From an uncultured Desulfatiglans sp. (GTDB lineage: Bacteria; Desulfobacterota; DSM-4660; Desulfatiglandales; Desulfatiglandaceae), in contig LR026961.1 in assembly GCA_900498135.1 (NCBI GenBank), forward strand, positions 4,251,552 to 4,315,551: DNA of 64,000 nucleotides, in the 5' to 3' direction. The translations under genes and the position numbers were made by a program. The notes beneath the pieces were generated by a model. The model had not been told where the DNA came from. It ran no database searches and worked only from the letters and a program-made list of their open reading frames with translations. Positions 26,101 through 34,477 of this stretch are shown here, one piece after another (position 1 is the first letter of the stretch; every line of letters starts with the position of its first letter).

Positions 26101-27515
26101 GAGCGAAGGCCGGGCTTGCCGTTTCCATACTCGATTACTCGAACATAACCGATGTGGAATTCTCTACCAAGGTTCTGGATGCCTTAGGCGAGATTCAGAA
26201 AGTGGCCAAACCTGAGAACTGGGAGGTCTTGAGACCCTATGCGGAGAAACTGCTCAGCATCGAAATTCCCACGACTCAGGATGACGCCGTGATTTCGGAA
26301 CATCGGGCCAGACTTCGACAACTGTTCGCCCAGGAAAAAGAGTCATCCTCACGGATGGCAAGTCGGGCACAGAGTCTTTTCGAAGCATTGAAGACCACCA
26401 ATCCCTATGAAACTGAACTGGCGCAGGTCGTGAAGCTTTTTTCCGCAAATATCGAGAGTGGCGACGATATACACCTTCTTCTGTATGCTCTTAAAGAGGC
26501 CATGGGGTATCAGGCCTTTGATACGAACATAGCGGCCCCTGCCGAGGTAGATGATCTTGCCAATCGAATGAAAAACTATAGAGACATTCGGACCTTCCTT
26601 GAATACGAGGCCGAGCTTCGAACAGCTCATGCCTACTGCACGATCACACTTGGGGACCAAAAAGAACTGGCCCAGGCCCGAAAGTCCGTTGAGACCGTTC
26701 GAGCCAAGCTTGGCAGCCTGAAAGACTATATCGATTCCGACGTCAAGTTGAAGACCGAGCTCGTGGGGCATTTCCCGCCTGTCGAGGGGGAAAAAGACAC
26801 AATTGCCGCGATGATCCGCGAATACTCATCTGTATACCTGCCGATGCACGAATCCGTGGTGAACAGAATCGATACCAGCCGAAAGCGGATTCTGGATGCA
26901 ATGACGGGCGCTGACATCAAGGTCCTCGGCGTTCTTGACGGTATCACGGCGCTCCAACCAGCAAACACGGACAAGCTGATAAGCCGCTTGAATCAACTTC
27001 TCGCAGGGGTGTTCGAGTGTCCGTCGCCCTCTCGGGCTTCAGTCGAGGATCACCTTCGCAGCGGCCCGCTCCATGAATGCGGTTTATCGTTTGTGAATGC
27101 GCCGACCCACGCGCAAACTGCTGACAGAGTCGCCAAAATGGCCGCCTACTTGCTCGATGAGGCGTTTCGGAGAAAAATGGAGGTGTTTTTGAATCCTGCC
27201 GTGCGGGAACGCCTAGAGCAGGGCAAGTCGGAGGAAGCCATCGCTGAGCTTTTGGCATGCAGGACCACCGACAAGCTTCGTACTTATTTTGTCAAAACTA
27301 TCCCGGAAACGCCTCAGATTGTGGACATTATCAACAAGTACCTCAAGCGTATCGTTGTGAAGCGGGTCAGAATGGCCGATTTCAGGCCTAAAACAGGTAC
27401 CATCCAAAAGGACCAGGTTGGGAACGTGGCGGAGGAATTCGGCCGTTTCCTGGAATCCCAGTTCACCGATAACGAGGGAGACGACGACTCCCTTCCAATG
27501 CTTCAGTTGGAATAG
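23178..27515 (+). CDS. BrxC/PglY-like P-loop ATPase (DUF6079-like)
   Basis: A 1445-aa protein. Walker A is GYWIQAEFGSGKSHLLCCL (about residues 93-111), and Walker B is GVLLVLDEVSLFM (about 298-310). A long helical C-terminal region follows. Size, P-loop and neighbours fit the BrxC/PglY family of large BREX ATPases. The exact subfamily (DUF499 or DUF6079) needs a profile search. The gene is intact and 11 bp from pglZ. Confidence 0.8.
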   Translation: MADDLFTNRKNLSEICTVPDKIISVYSLEKHVWADSNSEASRKVRKPELQTIEEFQIDPVRPFLTDILRNIAAPWKRERKDNPVGQGYWIQAEFGSGKSHLLCCLSALALGRKEAWEIVKKKEDASGRGKRESLFRFWEEGIEAKSGKGTKGIFVIVKTLVGAGSGTVGLTDKGRRLSEYILDAAKEQIQVELGKNISLYPVELLADRFISKDLDLYRKKLAAFLRDPKYFDEDEFEEVDDFIRTIQQNKTPEYKKSCGNKLWQFYNEYLEVTPQIAAETEDILKHMTETILAEGYSGVLLVLDEVSLFMKNRDEDQRTDDEKTLVVLSNRLGKIHNLPVWTVCAAQQAIESKMGVKNIIADDRLKLVKLLEEDKDYYDIVLARVREIKDPAAISNYYLHYKRGFTWPNSIGEPDFRHFFPFHKPAIEVLRAITYELTTTRSAIHFMHQTLKHQIKSKGRELIRLWELFDEAVRYEEDPSGVHAGLVAIKTKRETEYRAYEACKRQIDGLTKGYLKVHRDKGVKVIQTLFLYHIARTRQQGITPEDIANSVLIEREADANPDENIQHYETIADNLKKELRQIVQAFDEEKRPRYRFDPVFTGVDPRDEFSKARDEAESNEAMQKEAWDHLLALDEWPVRTRQMTIDLSSGVRSTFRDIAPFIAPWEDRGAARSGDQNLDVIWQGRQISGRVGMRDLGRMFSENLPLPPIESDQTDLDFAVYIGTRHVADASVLKLIERRKDPRVLLWTPAELTQEERDRLVDFAAYRKLISDWQGKETEDAVAVVNWVSNALQSDLAKIVKIVDNSYARGRIDALNNTQMAFRVAGELAAILTPLVDRVLTAAYVSKDIKFDPPFVFRKEEGVKVINGIVKTGRIPKGAKPNQNISAAQNFGFGLNIMKKSAEKELDVSSNAYVQDMWTFIDDKLTDDGQTMKMDTLYKNFMGIGGPKDYGLTRRMVQLYMLCLVREGRVRVTMGAKAGLAVSILDYSNITDVEFSTKVLDALGEIQKVAKPENWEVLRPYAEKLLSIEIPTTQDDAVISEHRARLRQLFAQEKESSSRMASRAQSLFEALKTTNPYETELAQVVKLFSANIESGDDIHLLLYALKEAMGYQAFDTNIAAPAEVDDLANRMKNYRDIRTFLEYEAELRTAHAYCTITLGDQKELAQARKSVETVRAKLGSLKDYIDSDVKLKTELVGHFPPVEGEKDTIAAMIREYSSVYLPMHESVVNRIDTSRKRILDAMTGADIKVLGVLDGITALQPANTDKLISRLNQLLAGVFECPSPSRASVEDHLRSGPLHECGLSFVNAPTHAQTADRVAKMAAYLLDEAFRRKMEVFLNPAVRERLEQGKSEEAIAELLACRTTDKLRTYFVKTIPETPQIVDIINKYLKRIVVKRVRMADFRPKTGTIQKDQVGNVAEEFGRFLESQFTDNEGDDDSLPMLQLE

Positions 27516-27526
27516 GAGGGGAGTCG

Positions 27527-30436
27527 ATGCTTTCAAGTTGGGTCATCGATAAGTTGGAGGCGATGAAAGATGAGCAGATTCTGCTTGTCCAGGATTCGCT
27601 TCGACTTCTTCCTGAAGCCGACGGCGCTGTCCACCGGTTCGCCAATGAAAGCGGGTTTACGGTCATCATTGCCTCCACAAACCTAGTTTTCAGAGAACTC
27701 TTTGAAAAGGCAACCGTTTCAAAGGAGACAAAGAAGCTGCTTCTCATAGATCGCGCACCAGCACGAAGGCGGGCGCATACTTCTCTGACAAAAGCGCCGC
27801 CCCCCTTCTATCCTGATCTTCTTTCCAGAACAGCGGACACAGCGCGAATCGACATAAGCCTCCGGCAGTTCTTGATCGAAAAGACCGGAGACCCCAACTG
27901 GCCTCAAGAGGCCAATAATCCACGGTTTGCGAGGCTGATTACGGGTTCTATGGAAGCCGTGCTGAAGGCACACGCGAGCCTGCGTGTGGCCCATCCGACT
28001 CGGTTCACGGATCACGATTTCAAGACCATTGTTGCCTATTCGGCATTGGGTGTTCCTGACGCGGCTTTCAAACGGCCTGAGGCGAAAAGCTACTGGCGCA
28101 TCGCGCTTATCGGATACCCAGCTCTCGAAGAACTCGATTCGCTTGCTCCAGAAGTGGCACGTTCCATCCGAGACGAGCTGCGCATCGCCCCTGCCCCATT
28201 CTGCTGGTTTGCGGACTCTCCGCCGGAATTGATTGTCAAGGCCTTCTATCTCGCAACCATATTGTCCCAGCACATCGAGCATTGGAAACTCCTGCTGACC
28301 AGCATTGACCCAGACCTCAAGGCTTTCAGCGAAATGGACACAACTCTAGTTGCCAAAGCCGCACCTGAACTTGTGTCGATTGACCCCCATAGGGCTAACC
28401 GTGATCTTCTGGAAGTTGAAGCGTCGCTTTCCAAGGATATGCTCAACCTTATCCTTCTCGACCAACTGAAACTTATCACCAACGGGCGATTTGCAGAAGT
28501 TATTGAAAGCGAGCATTATTCGGTCCTCATTCGATCCCTTGCTCTTTTGGTCGGTCTGGACAGTCTCATTTCAAACACTCCGCCCCTCGCTTCACATGAG
28601 AAACTCAGTCATGTCCTCTTTGGAGAGTCGGATGGAAAAAAGGACCTGTTTATCGAACAACGACCATCGCAGGCCTGGGAGAATCTAAAGGCGGCATATG
28701 GCCTGGTTCGATCAATACGCGACATCCGTGATGCCTTGGATGAAGCTGTCAAGCATCTGATTGTGAAACCAACCTCCGAATTGACTTTCAGGTGGTTCCG
28801 ATCCTTATGGAATGATCGACGGGTCAACCGCTTGGAGTTTTACCTGTCTGCTCTGGAGCGTTTGGTTTTCAGCGTGGATTTTCTCCCGCGTGCGGCCAAG
28901 GATCTGCCGCCTGATTTTCTGGCCGCCCAGGACCGTATTCTACACCGTGTGGGCTCACTGAGGGACGAGATACAAGAGGCACTTTCAGTTTTGAATACAC
29001 GATACCAGGAACTGGTAGCTGCACAATACCAATCGTGGGTTGCTTCAGATTCCTCCGAGGTACGATTAACCAGCCATTTCTTGCGGCGCTGTCTGAAGCC
29101 CAATTGGGACCCAGAAAGCGAGAAAGCCGTGGTATTTGTGTTCGACGGCATGCGTTACGACATATGGGATGAACTGGTCAGGCCCATTTTTGAGGATCGC
29201 ATGGAGATCATCGCGGATTATTCGGCTACGTCCCTTTTGCCCTCAGAGACTCACATCAGCAGAAAAGCGATTTTTGCCGGGACGTTCCCCGATTCCTTCG
29301 ACACTAAACGCGGCGAGGACGCTCTTCTCAAAGAAGCCATGCAACGGGAATTTGGATATACCGGGGATGTCGAAGTCGTGGCCCCCGATGGTATGGGAAC
29401 CGGCGAGACCGTTCGGTATCGCGCAAAAAATATCGAGTTTTTCATTTTCGAACTCTGTGACAAGGAACTCCATAAAATTCCGGTGAAAACGCTACATGAT
29501 GGTCGTTGCGTGCCCGGACGTCCTCTTTCATTCATCTATCAGCAACATATCAAAGACATAATTGACACCGAAGTCATGGCCATAGTCCGGGGTCTTGAAC
29601 CGGATACGAAGGTGTTTGTAGTGGCTGACCATGGGTTTGGCGCTATCGGTCGCGAGCGCATCCGGGTAGATCTAAATTGGCTGAATGAGCCTTTCGATTG
29701 TTTTTATCTGAACGCATGGCTCAGACAGACGCTGGCTGATTCCCGCGCACCACGAAAGGTACGCGATAATGTTTTGGAGTTTTCAGTCGGTGATCTGCGT
29801 ATACCAAGTTCAGGGGACGCTTATGACCGGACCACAAAACAGAGCTGGCAAAAGAAGTTTGAATCCATTGTTTTCCCCAAAACTGGCTATGCCCTGGCGC
29901 GACCAAAAGCCAAATTTAGTCCTGATGCATTTTCACATGGTGGGATTTCGATCCAGGAAATGCTTGTGCCTATGCTCGCCATGCGAGTGAAGGCACCGGA
30001 GGAAGGTTTGCTGGTCCTTGCCCCGATTTCCGGGCCAGCGGACCTCATTGAAGGAGAAGAAGCCGAGTTTAAGATGCCTGTTAAATTTACGGAACCCCAT
30101 AAGCATAGGGAGGTTCGGCTCGAAGCCCACGCCGTGTATCAGAACAAGGAAACAACACCAGCATTGCCTTCCCAGGTTCAATATATCTCTTCCTCGGGAG
30201 GGGATGTCGTCTTTCGGTTTGTTCCAGATGCGATCGACGCATCGGATGAAGAGCGAAAAACGGGTATTATGGAACGGATGCTGAGGATCAGCGTCACGTA
30301 CCGTGAGGCGCAACGCTTGGTGAGAAAGGCGCGGGCTATTCGATTCTCTATGCGATTGAATTCAGAAAGGATTGTTCGCAGAGTCCCAGCACATCTTGGG
30401 AAGATTTTAGGTTTGACTCCGAGGAGCATGAGATGA
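27527..30436 (+). CDS. pglZ: PglZ alkaline-phosphatase-fold BREX protein
   Basis: A 969-aa protein with the PglZ domain at about residues 535-800. The first metal-site motif is [15 protein letters not shown], followed by [16 protein letters not shown] (nucleophile region) and [15 protein letters not shown] (DHG metal ligands). N-terminal region: helical, of unknown role. PglZ is a hallmark of BREX systems. The stop codon overlaps the start of a 33-codon frame (ATGA) that leads into brxL. Confidence 0.9.
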   Translation: MLSSWVIDKLEAMKDEQILLVQDSLRLLPEADGAVHRFANESGFTVIIASTNLVFRELFEKATVSKETKKLLLIDRAPARRRAHTSLTKAPPPFYPDLLSRTADTARIDISLRQFLIEKTGDPNWPQEANNPRFARLITGSMEAVLKAHASLRVAHPTRFTDHDFKTIVAYSALGVPDAAFKRPEAKSYWRIALIGYPALEELDSLAPEVARSIRDELRIAPAPFCWFADSPPELIVKAFYLATILSQHIEHWKLLLTSIDPDLKAFSEMDTTLVAKAAPELVSIDPHRANRDLLEVEASLSKDMLNLILLDQLKLITNGRFAEVIESEHYSVLIRSLALLVGLDSLISNTPPLASHEKLSHVLFGESDGKKDLFIEQRPSQAWENLKAAYGLVRSIRDIRDALDEAVKHLIVKPTSELTFRWFRSLWNDRRVNRLEFYLSALERLVFSVDFLPRAAKDLPPDFLAAQDRILHRVGSLRDEIQEALSVLNTRYQELVAAQYQSWVASDSSEVRLTSHFLRRCLKPNWDPESEKAVVFVFDGMRYDIWDELVRPIFEDRMEIIADYSATSLLPSETHISRKAIFAGTFPDSFDTKRGEDALLKEAMQREFGYTGDVEVVAPDGMGTGETVRYRAKNIEFFIFELCDKELHKIPVKTLHDGRCVPGRPLSFIYQQHIKDIIDTEVMAIVRGLEPDTKVFVVADHGFGAIGRERIRVDLNWLNEPFDCFYLNAWLRQTLADSRAPRKVRDNVLEFSVGDLRIPSSGDAYDRTTKQSWQKKFESIVFPKTGYALARPKAKFSPDAFSHGGISIQEMLVPMLAMRVKAPEEGLLVLAPISGPADLIEGEEAEFKMPVKFTEPHKHREVRLEAHAVYQNKETTPALPSQVQYISSSGGDVVFRFVPDAIDASDEERKTGIMERMLRISVTYREAQRLVRKARAIRFSMRLNSERIVRRVPAHLGKILGLTPRSMR

Positions 30437-30534
30437 TTCCGGATACCAGAACAACAAACAAGGCGACTTCTCGAGGGCGCTGCCCAGAATCGCGTCTGGC
30501 CATTCCCATATCGCCGGTGGAGGACGTTGTATGA
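30433..30534 (+). CDS. Possible 33-aa microprotein between pglZ and brxL
   Basis: An ATG overlaps the pglZ stop (ATGA, 30433-30436), and the frame's TGA overlaps the brxL start (ATGA, 30531-30534). The frame is open for 33 codons ([16 protein letters not shown], then 17 more). It fills the gap exactly, as a translationally coupled gene would. There is no SD of its own and no known domain. It might only serve to carry ribosomes to brxL. Confidence 0.45.
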   Translation: MIPDTRTTNKATSRGRCPESRLAIPISPVEDVV

Positions 30535-32603
30535 ACCTAAAACTAAAAGATGTTTTCAGAGGCAAGGTCGTCAACAAGGCCCATACGATAGACACGGGTG
30601 TTGACGAATTTCCCCGCTATGTCTTGGAGTACCTCATCGACAACTACTGCTCCGAGGAAACTTTTCACGAAGATATGGAAAAGGTCGTTAGAAGGTTGAA
30701 GGAGACCTTCGTCCACGGGGCGGAGGCTGAAAAGATCAGGCATTACATTCGTGAAAATCGCAACCATTCGGTGATCGCAAGCCTTGAAGCCCGACTGGTT
30801 GAAACGGAGGATAAGTATTGGGGCACAATTTCAGCGATCAACGAAAACTTCGTGAATATACCAGAAAGCATCGTCCGTCAATATCCTATGTTGCTTTCAG
30901 GTGGCATGTGGGGAACCATCGATCTCACTTACGACGAGACCGAGATTCATAACAAGAAAATCAGGCCCTTTAAAATTACCGGATTTACACCTTTTCAGAT
31001 TAGTATTATTAACCTTGATGAATTTTTGGAACATCGCAGAGAATTTTCCACCGATGAATGGATTGATGTTTTGATAAATTCCTGTGGTCTTGATCCGGTG
31101 GGAATGACACGTCGTCAGAAATTGCTCTACCTCTGCCGTTGCATTCCCCTGGTGGAAACCAATGTAAATATGGTGGAACTTGCACCTCGGGAGACCGGAA
31201 AAACCTATCTATATCGCAATATCTCATATTATGCCCACGTGCTATCAGGCGGCAAAGCAACTCCGGCCCAGCTTTTCATCAACCTCAACACGGGGAGAAT
31301 TGGCGAGGTTGGGGTACGGGATGCGGTTGTATTTGACGAGATCGCAAATACCGATTTCACAGATCCGAGGTCCTTCGTGAGCATCATGCAGGGTTATATG
31401 CAGGATGCGAAATTCAGCAGAGGGAAAAAGGAAATCCTTGCTTTTGCCAGCTTGGTTTTTGTAGGCAACCTGGACGTTCAAGGCAATCTGCCGCATGAAA
31501 AGTATTACCACCTCTTTGAGCCGCTGCCGGATTTTATGCAAGTGATCGCGTTCTTGGACCGTATCCATGGCTACCTGCCCGGATGGGAAATTCCGAAATT
31601 GGCGCCTAACAGTTACTCGAAAGACTATGGATTCATTACCGATTATTTTTGCGAGATCATGCATGAACTCCGGCGTATTGACCTCCTTGGAGCGCTACGT
31701 GCCCGTTTTGAAGTAGTTGACCATGCAAAAAGGGCCCAGGGTGTCTCGGGCCGAGACCAACGCGCTGTGATGAAAACGACTTCAGGCTTATTGAAGCTGC
31801 TACATCCTGACGGACGGGTAAATGACGGGGAACTTGAAGGCATCTTGAGCCTGTCCTGCGAACTGCGCCAACGAGTGCGGGACCAGCTCCATCTAATTGC
31901 GCCTGGCGAATACGACCGTATCTCTTTAGGAGCGCTGATGCAGCCGTCCGGCAAGCAAGTTGTGCCTGAGCTTCCAGATAGCAACCGTGTCCAGCGCGTT
32001 GCACTGCCCGAGAAGCCTTCCGTCGGCGAGGTCGTAGGCTTGGCCGTTGAAGGGGATCATGGCTGCATTCTGCACTTTGAGATGCAGGCAACCAAAGGGT
32101 CCGGACGTATCGTGCCACTCGGGTCTATCCAAAGGGTCATGCGGGAAAGTATAGAGGCCGCCGCTCAGTATATCCGGGCAAAACACGAGGACCTCGGAAT
32201 AAGCGCCGAGTGGCGAAAGAGCTTTGATGTCGCGGTATTGGCGACCTTCATGGGTGTACCCAAAGAGGGTCCGTCAGCCGGTATCACAATCGTTACAGGA
32301 ATCGTATCGGCCCTAAAAAAAGCCCCCATACGAAACGACCTAGCCATGACTGGGGAGATTACGATTATGGGCAAGGTGTTGCCTGTTGGGGGTATCCAAC
32401 AAAAGGTAAGAGCAGCTTATGATGCAGGCGTCACCGAGGTCCTTCTACCTGCTGACAATCTCAGAGAGGCGGAAGGATTACCTTCCTACGTACTCGATGG
32501 TATCAAGCTGACTCCGGTAAGTAACATTGAAAAGGTTATCGAGGTGTCGTTAGTGAATAATAAAAGTGGAGGGGCCGAAACCCAGCCACGAAAGATGACC
32601 TAA
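30531..32603 (+). CDS. brxL: BrxL, Lon-like AAA+ BREX protein
   Basis: A 690-aa protein. The N-terminal part is typical of BrxL ([17 protein letters not shown]). Walker A is [14 protein letters not shown] (about residues 219-232) and Walker B is [13 protein letters not shown] (about 263-275). The C-terminal domain is Lon-protease-like, with [13 protein letters not shown] (Ser of PSAG) and [15 protein letters not shown] (Lys). BrxL is known from type 1 and type 4 BREX as a DNA-binding effector. An SD (GGAGG) lies nine bases before the ATG. Confidence 0.93.
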   Translation: MNLKLKDVFRGKVVNKAHTIDTGVDEFPRYVLEYLIDNYCSEETFHEDMEKVVRRLKETFVHGAEAEKIRHYIRENRNHSVIASLEARLVETEDKYWGTISAINENFVNIPESIVRQYPMLLSGGMWGTIDLTYDETEIHNKKIRPFKITGFTPFQISIINLDEFLEHRREFSTDEWIDVLINSCGLDPVGMTRRQKLLYLCRCIPLVETNVNMVELAPRETGKTYLYRNISYYAHVLSGGKATPAQLFINLNTGRIGEVGVRDAVVFDEIANTDFTDPRSFVSIMQGYMQDAKFSRGKKEILAFASLVFVGNLDVQGNLPHEKYYHLFEPLPDFMQVIAFLDRIHGYLPGWEIPKLAPNSYSKDYGFITDYFCEIMHELRRIDLLGALRARFEVVDHAKRAQGVSGRDQRAVMKTTSGLLKLLHPDGRVNDGELEGILSLSCELRQRVRDQLHLIAPGEYDRISLGALMQPSGKQVVPELPDSNRVQRVALPEKPSVGEVVGLAVEGDHGCILHFEMQATKGSGRIVPLGSIQRVMRESIEAAAQYIRAKHEDLGISAEWRKSFDVAVLATFMGVPKEGPSAGITIVTGIVSALKKAPIRNDLAMTGEITIMGKVLPVGGIQQKVRAAYDAGVTEVLLPADNLREAEGLPSYVLDGIKLTPVSNIEKVIEVSLVNNKSGGAETQPRKMT

Positions 32604-32670
32604 TTCTCGTTGCCCGGAGGGTGGTCACGTTCAAGTGCTCTGGGGTGCTGAAGGGGGAGATTGAATGGAG
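32604..32670 (+). pseudogene. 3' remnant of an HU/IHF gene
   Basis: Directly after the brxL stop the DNA reads ARRVVTFKCSGVLKGEIEW in one frame. This matches ARRVGRFKCSGVLKERLNG, the end of the intact HU/IHF gene at 37719-38003. No start or first half is present. It marks the border between the BREX and CBASS modules. Confidence 0.8.
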
Positions 32671-32778
32671 GGAGCTCTCTAAACCCTTGGCGATTCCAAA
32701 AAGAGCTGAAATCAGTAGATAGTGGTTAACAATTGCCCTGGAGAAACATATTAACAGTCTTATAATTATCCTTACACT

Positions 32779-32841
32779 GTTATTCCGGCGGAAGCCGGAA
32801 TCCAGGCTGTTTCTGGATGCAGGATCGAGTCCGACATGACC
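32779..32841. repeat. Palindromic REP-like repeat
   Basis: ATTCCGGCGGAAGCCGGAAT followed by CCAGG, a spacer, CTGGATGCAGGATCGAGTCC and GACATGAC. This is the layout of the dispersed inverted repeats found in many deltaproteobacterial genomes. The coding-looking frame that crosses it (before the ATG at 32874) is therefore not part of the CD-NTase. Confidence 0.6.
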
Positions 32842-32873
32842 AAAATGTCGTTTGTATTACGAGACAGTTAATA

Positions 32874-33749
32874 ATGGGCGTAGCAGATTGGTTCAGTACT
32901 TTTTGTTTCAACATCCAAGTCAAGGATGGAGGCACGATCGCAAGCCGGTACAAGGCCATAACTCGCCGCCTCAACACTGACTTCTGGAATACTACATCCG
33001 ATACATCACATAGCCTATATGTCGGATCATACGGCAGAAATACGGCAATACAAGGCTTCAGCGACCTAGACATGGTTTTTGAATTGCCTTCGAGTCTCTA
33101 TTATCAATACGATCAATACCACGGAAATGGCCAGTCAGCGCTCCTTCAATCGGTACGTAATTCGATGCAAAAGACGTATTCGACTTCGAGTATTGGAGCT
33201 GACGGACAAGTTGTTGTTGTCAGCTTCAAGGACGGAATCACCTTTGAGGTCGTTCCCGTTTTTACCAACAAAGCTGGAAGCTATACCTACCCAGACTCGA
33301 CCGCGGGAGGTAGATGGAAAATAACGAACCCAAAGCCTGAGATAGAAGCTATTCGTACCAGGAACAGCGCCTGTAACGGCAACTTAGTGCCTCTTTGTAG
33401 AATGATGCGCTCCTGGAAACGAAAATGGAGCGTCCTTATTGGGGGTCTTCTCGTTGACACGCTCGCATACCAATTTATAGCTGGATGGGAAAATAAAGAT
33501 AAGTCATTTCTCTATTACGATTTCATGTGCCGTGATTTTCTTGAATGGATGGCAACTCAGAGTTCAGGGCAGGAATATTGGAAGGCACCCGGCAGTGGCC
33601 AATACGTCTATGGCAAAGGGCTTTTCCAATACAAGGCGAGGCGTTGCTACAATATCAGCTTGGACGCCATTAATTATGAGCTGGAGAACAAGGAATGGTC
33701 AGCCAAGCAGAAATGGAGAGAGATTTTTGGAAAAACATTCCCAGACTGA
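32874..33749 (+). CDS. CD-NTase (SMODS) of a CBASS system
   Basis: 291 aa from the ATG at 32874 (MGVADWFSTFC). The longer frame upstream runs through a REP-like repeat. Polymerase-beta-type nucleotidyltransferase motif: YVGSYGRNTAIQGFSDLDMV (GS and DxD, about residues 48-67). The third Asp/Glu site is in GITFEVVPVF. CD-NTases make cyclic oligonucleotide alarm signals on phage infection. The partner effector gene overlaps its end. No cap genes are present, as in minimal CBASS. Confidence 0.85.
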   Translation: MGVADWFSTFCFNIQVKDGGTIASRYKAITRRLNTDFWNTTSDTSHSLYVGSYGRNTAIQGFSDLDMVFELPSSLYYQYDQYHGNGQSALLQSVRNSMQKTYSTSSIGADGQVVVVSFKDGITFEVVPVFTNKAGSYTYPDSTAGGRWKITNPKPEIEAIRTRNSACNGNLVPLCRMMRSWKRKWSVLIGGLLVDTLAYQFIAGWENKDKSFLYYDFMCRDFLEWMATQSSGQEYWKAPGSGQYVYGKGLFQYKARRCYNISLDAINYELENKEWSAKQKWREIFGKTFPD

Positions 33750-34308
33750 CAGCCCTCTCGATGTCAGACGCGTTCTCGAAGCCCAATTACGCGAGTGCTT
33801 TGGCAGGGTTATTTACTCTCATAAGACTCACGAGAAATGCACCGACATCCTCCTTACCCAATTGTCTACCATCAAGCTTTCGCAGATCATTCTATCGGCG
33901 ATTACCACTGGTGGATTTATAGCCGCTGTGTTCGGAGCTGGTAAAGCCGGTGCTGTGGTAGGCGTAGTTGTGTCCACTCTCCTGCTCGTCTTGAACGCCT
34001 TCACCAAGAATTATGACCTTGGCGAATTGGCCCAGAAACATAAGCAAGCTGCTAATGACCTGTGGTTGATACGGGAGAGGTATCTTTCACTGATTACTGA
34101 TTTGGTCATCGGTGAGAAGCCGATGGAGAAATTGCAAGAGGACCGCGATTCGCTTCTTGAGGAACTTCACGCTGTATATTCCGGCGCTCCTAGCACAACT
34201 TTTAAGGCGTATAAGAAAGCACAAGGCGCGCTCAAAAGCTATGAGGAAATGACCTTCTCTGATGGAGAGATTGATGCTTTTCTGCCAAAAGAATTGAAAA
34301 GAGGCTAA
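33727..34308 (+). CDS. SLATT-domain membrane effector of CBASS
   Basis: About 193 aa if it starts at the TTG at 33727, 23 bp inside the CD-NTase gene; the start is uncertain. Features: VLEAQLRECFGRVIYSHKTH, then two hydrophobic helices (LSQIILSAITTGGFIAAVFG and AGAVVGVVVSTLLLVLNAF), then NYDLGELAQKHKQAANDLWL. The order of helices, membrane hairpin and AxxHK..A..LW is that of SLATT proteins, thought to form membrane pores when triggered by the CD-NTase product. Confidence 0.8.
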   Translation: MEKHSQTDSPLDVRRVLEAQLRECFGRVIYSHKTHEKCTDILLTQLSTIKLSQIILSAITTGGFIAAVFGAGKAGAVVGVVVSTLLLVLNAFTKNYDLGELAQKHKQAANDLWLIRERYLSLITDLVIGEKPMEKLQEDRDSLLEELHAVYSGAPSTTFKAYKKAQGALKSYEEMTFSDGEIDAFLPKELKRG

Positions 34309-34349
34309 CAATTTGGATCCGATATATTAACCCGTACAAGGGACGAAAT

Positions 34350-34462
34350 ATGACCCTCACCAAATCCAGCTTAATCGACAAAAGCCAAACCGAAATCAGG
34401 CTCCCCAAGAGGTACCTCACAGGCCCTCGAAACCACACTGAAAACCATCAAACGAAAACTTG
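34350..34462 (+). pseudogene. 5' remnant of an HU/IHF gene
   Basis: ATGACC-CTCACCAAATCCAG and the following bases match the first 30 bases of the intact HU/IHF gene at 37719 (MTITKSNLID there, MTLTKSSLID here). After a degraded stretch, CCCTCGAAACCACACTGAAA again matches. The frame is shifted, and the second half of the gene is missing. The upstream leader (CGTACAAGGGACGAAAT) also resembles that of the intact copy. Border between the CBASS and SIR2 modules. Confidence 0.85.
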
Positions 34463-34477
34463 AAGGGAAATATAAGG

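Noticed and set aside
32817-32873. N-terminal extension of the CD-NTase
   Set aside because: It reads through a REP-like palindrome; the ATG at 32874 fits the family better.
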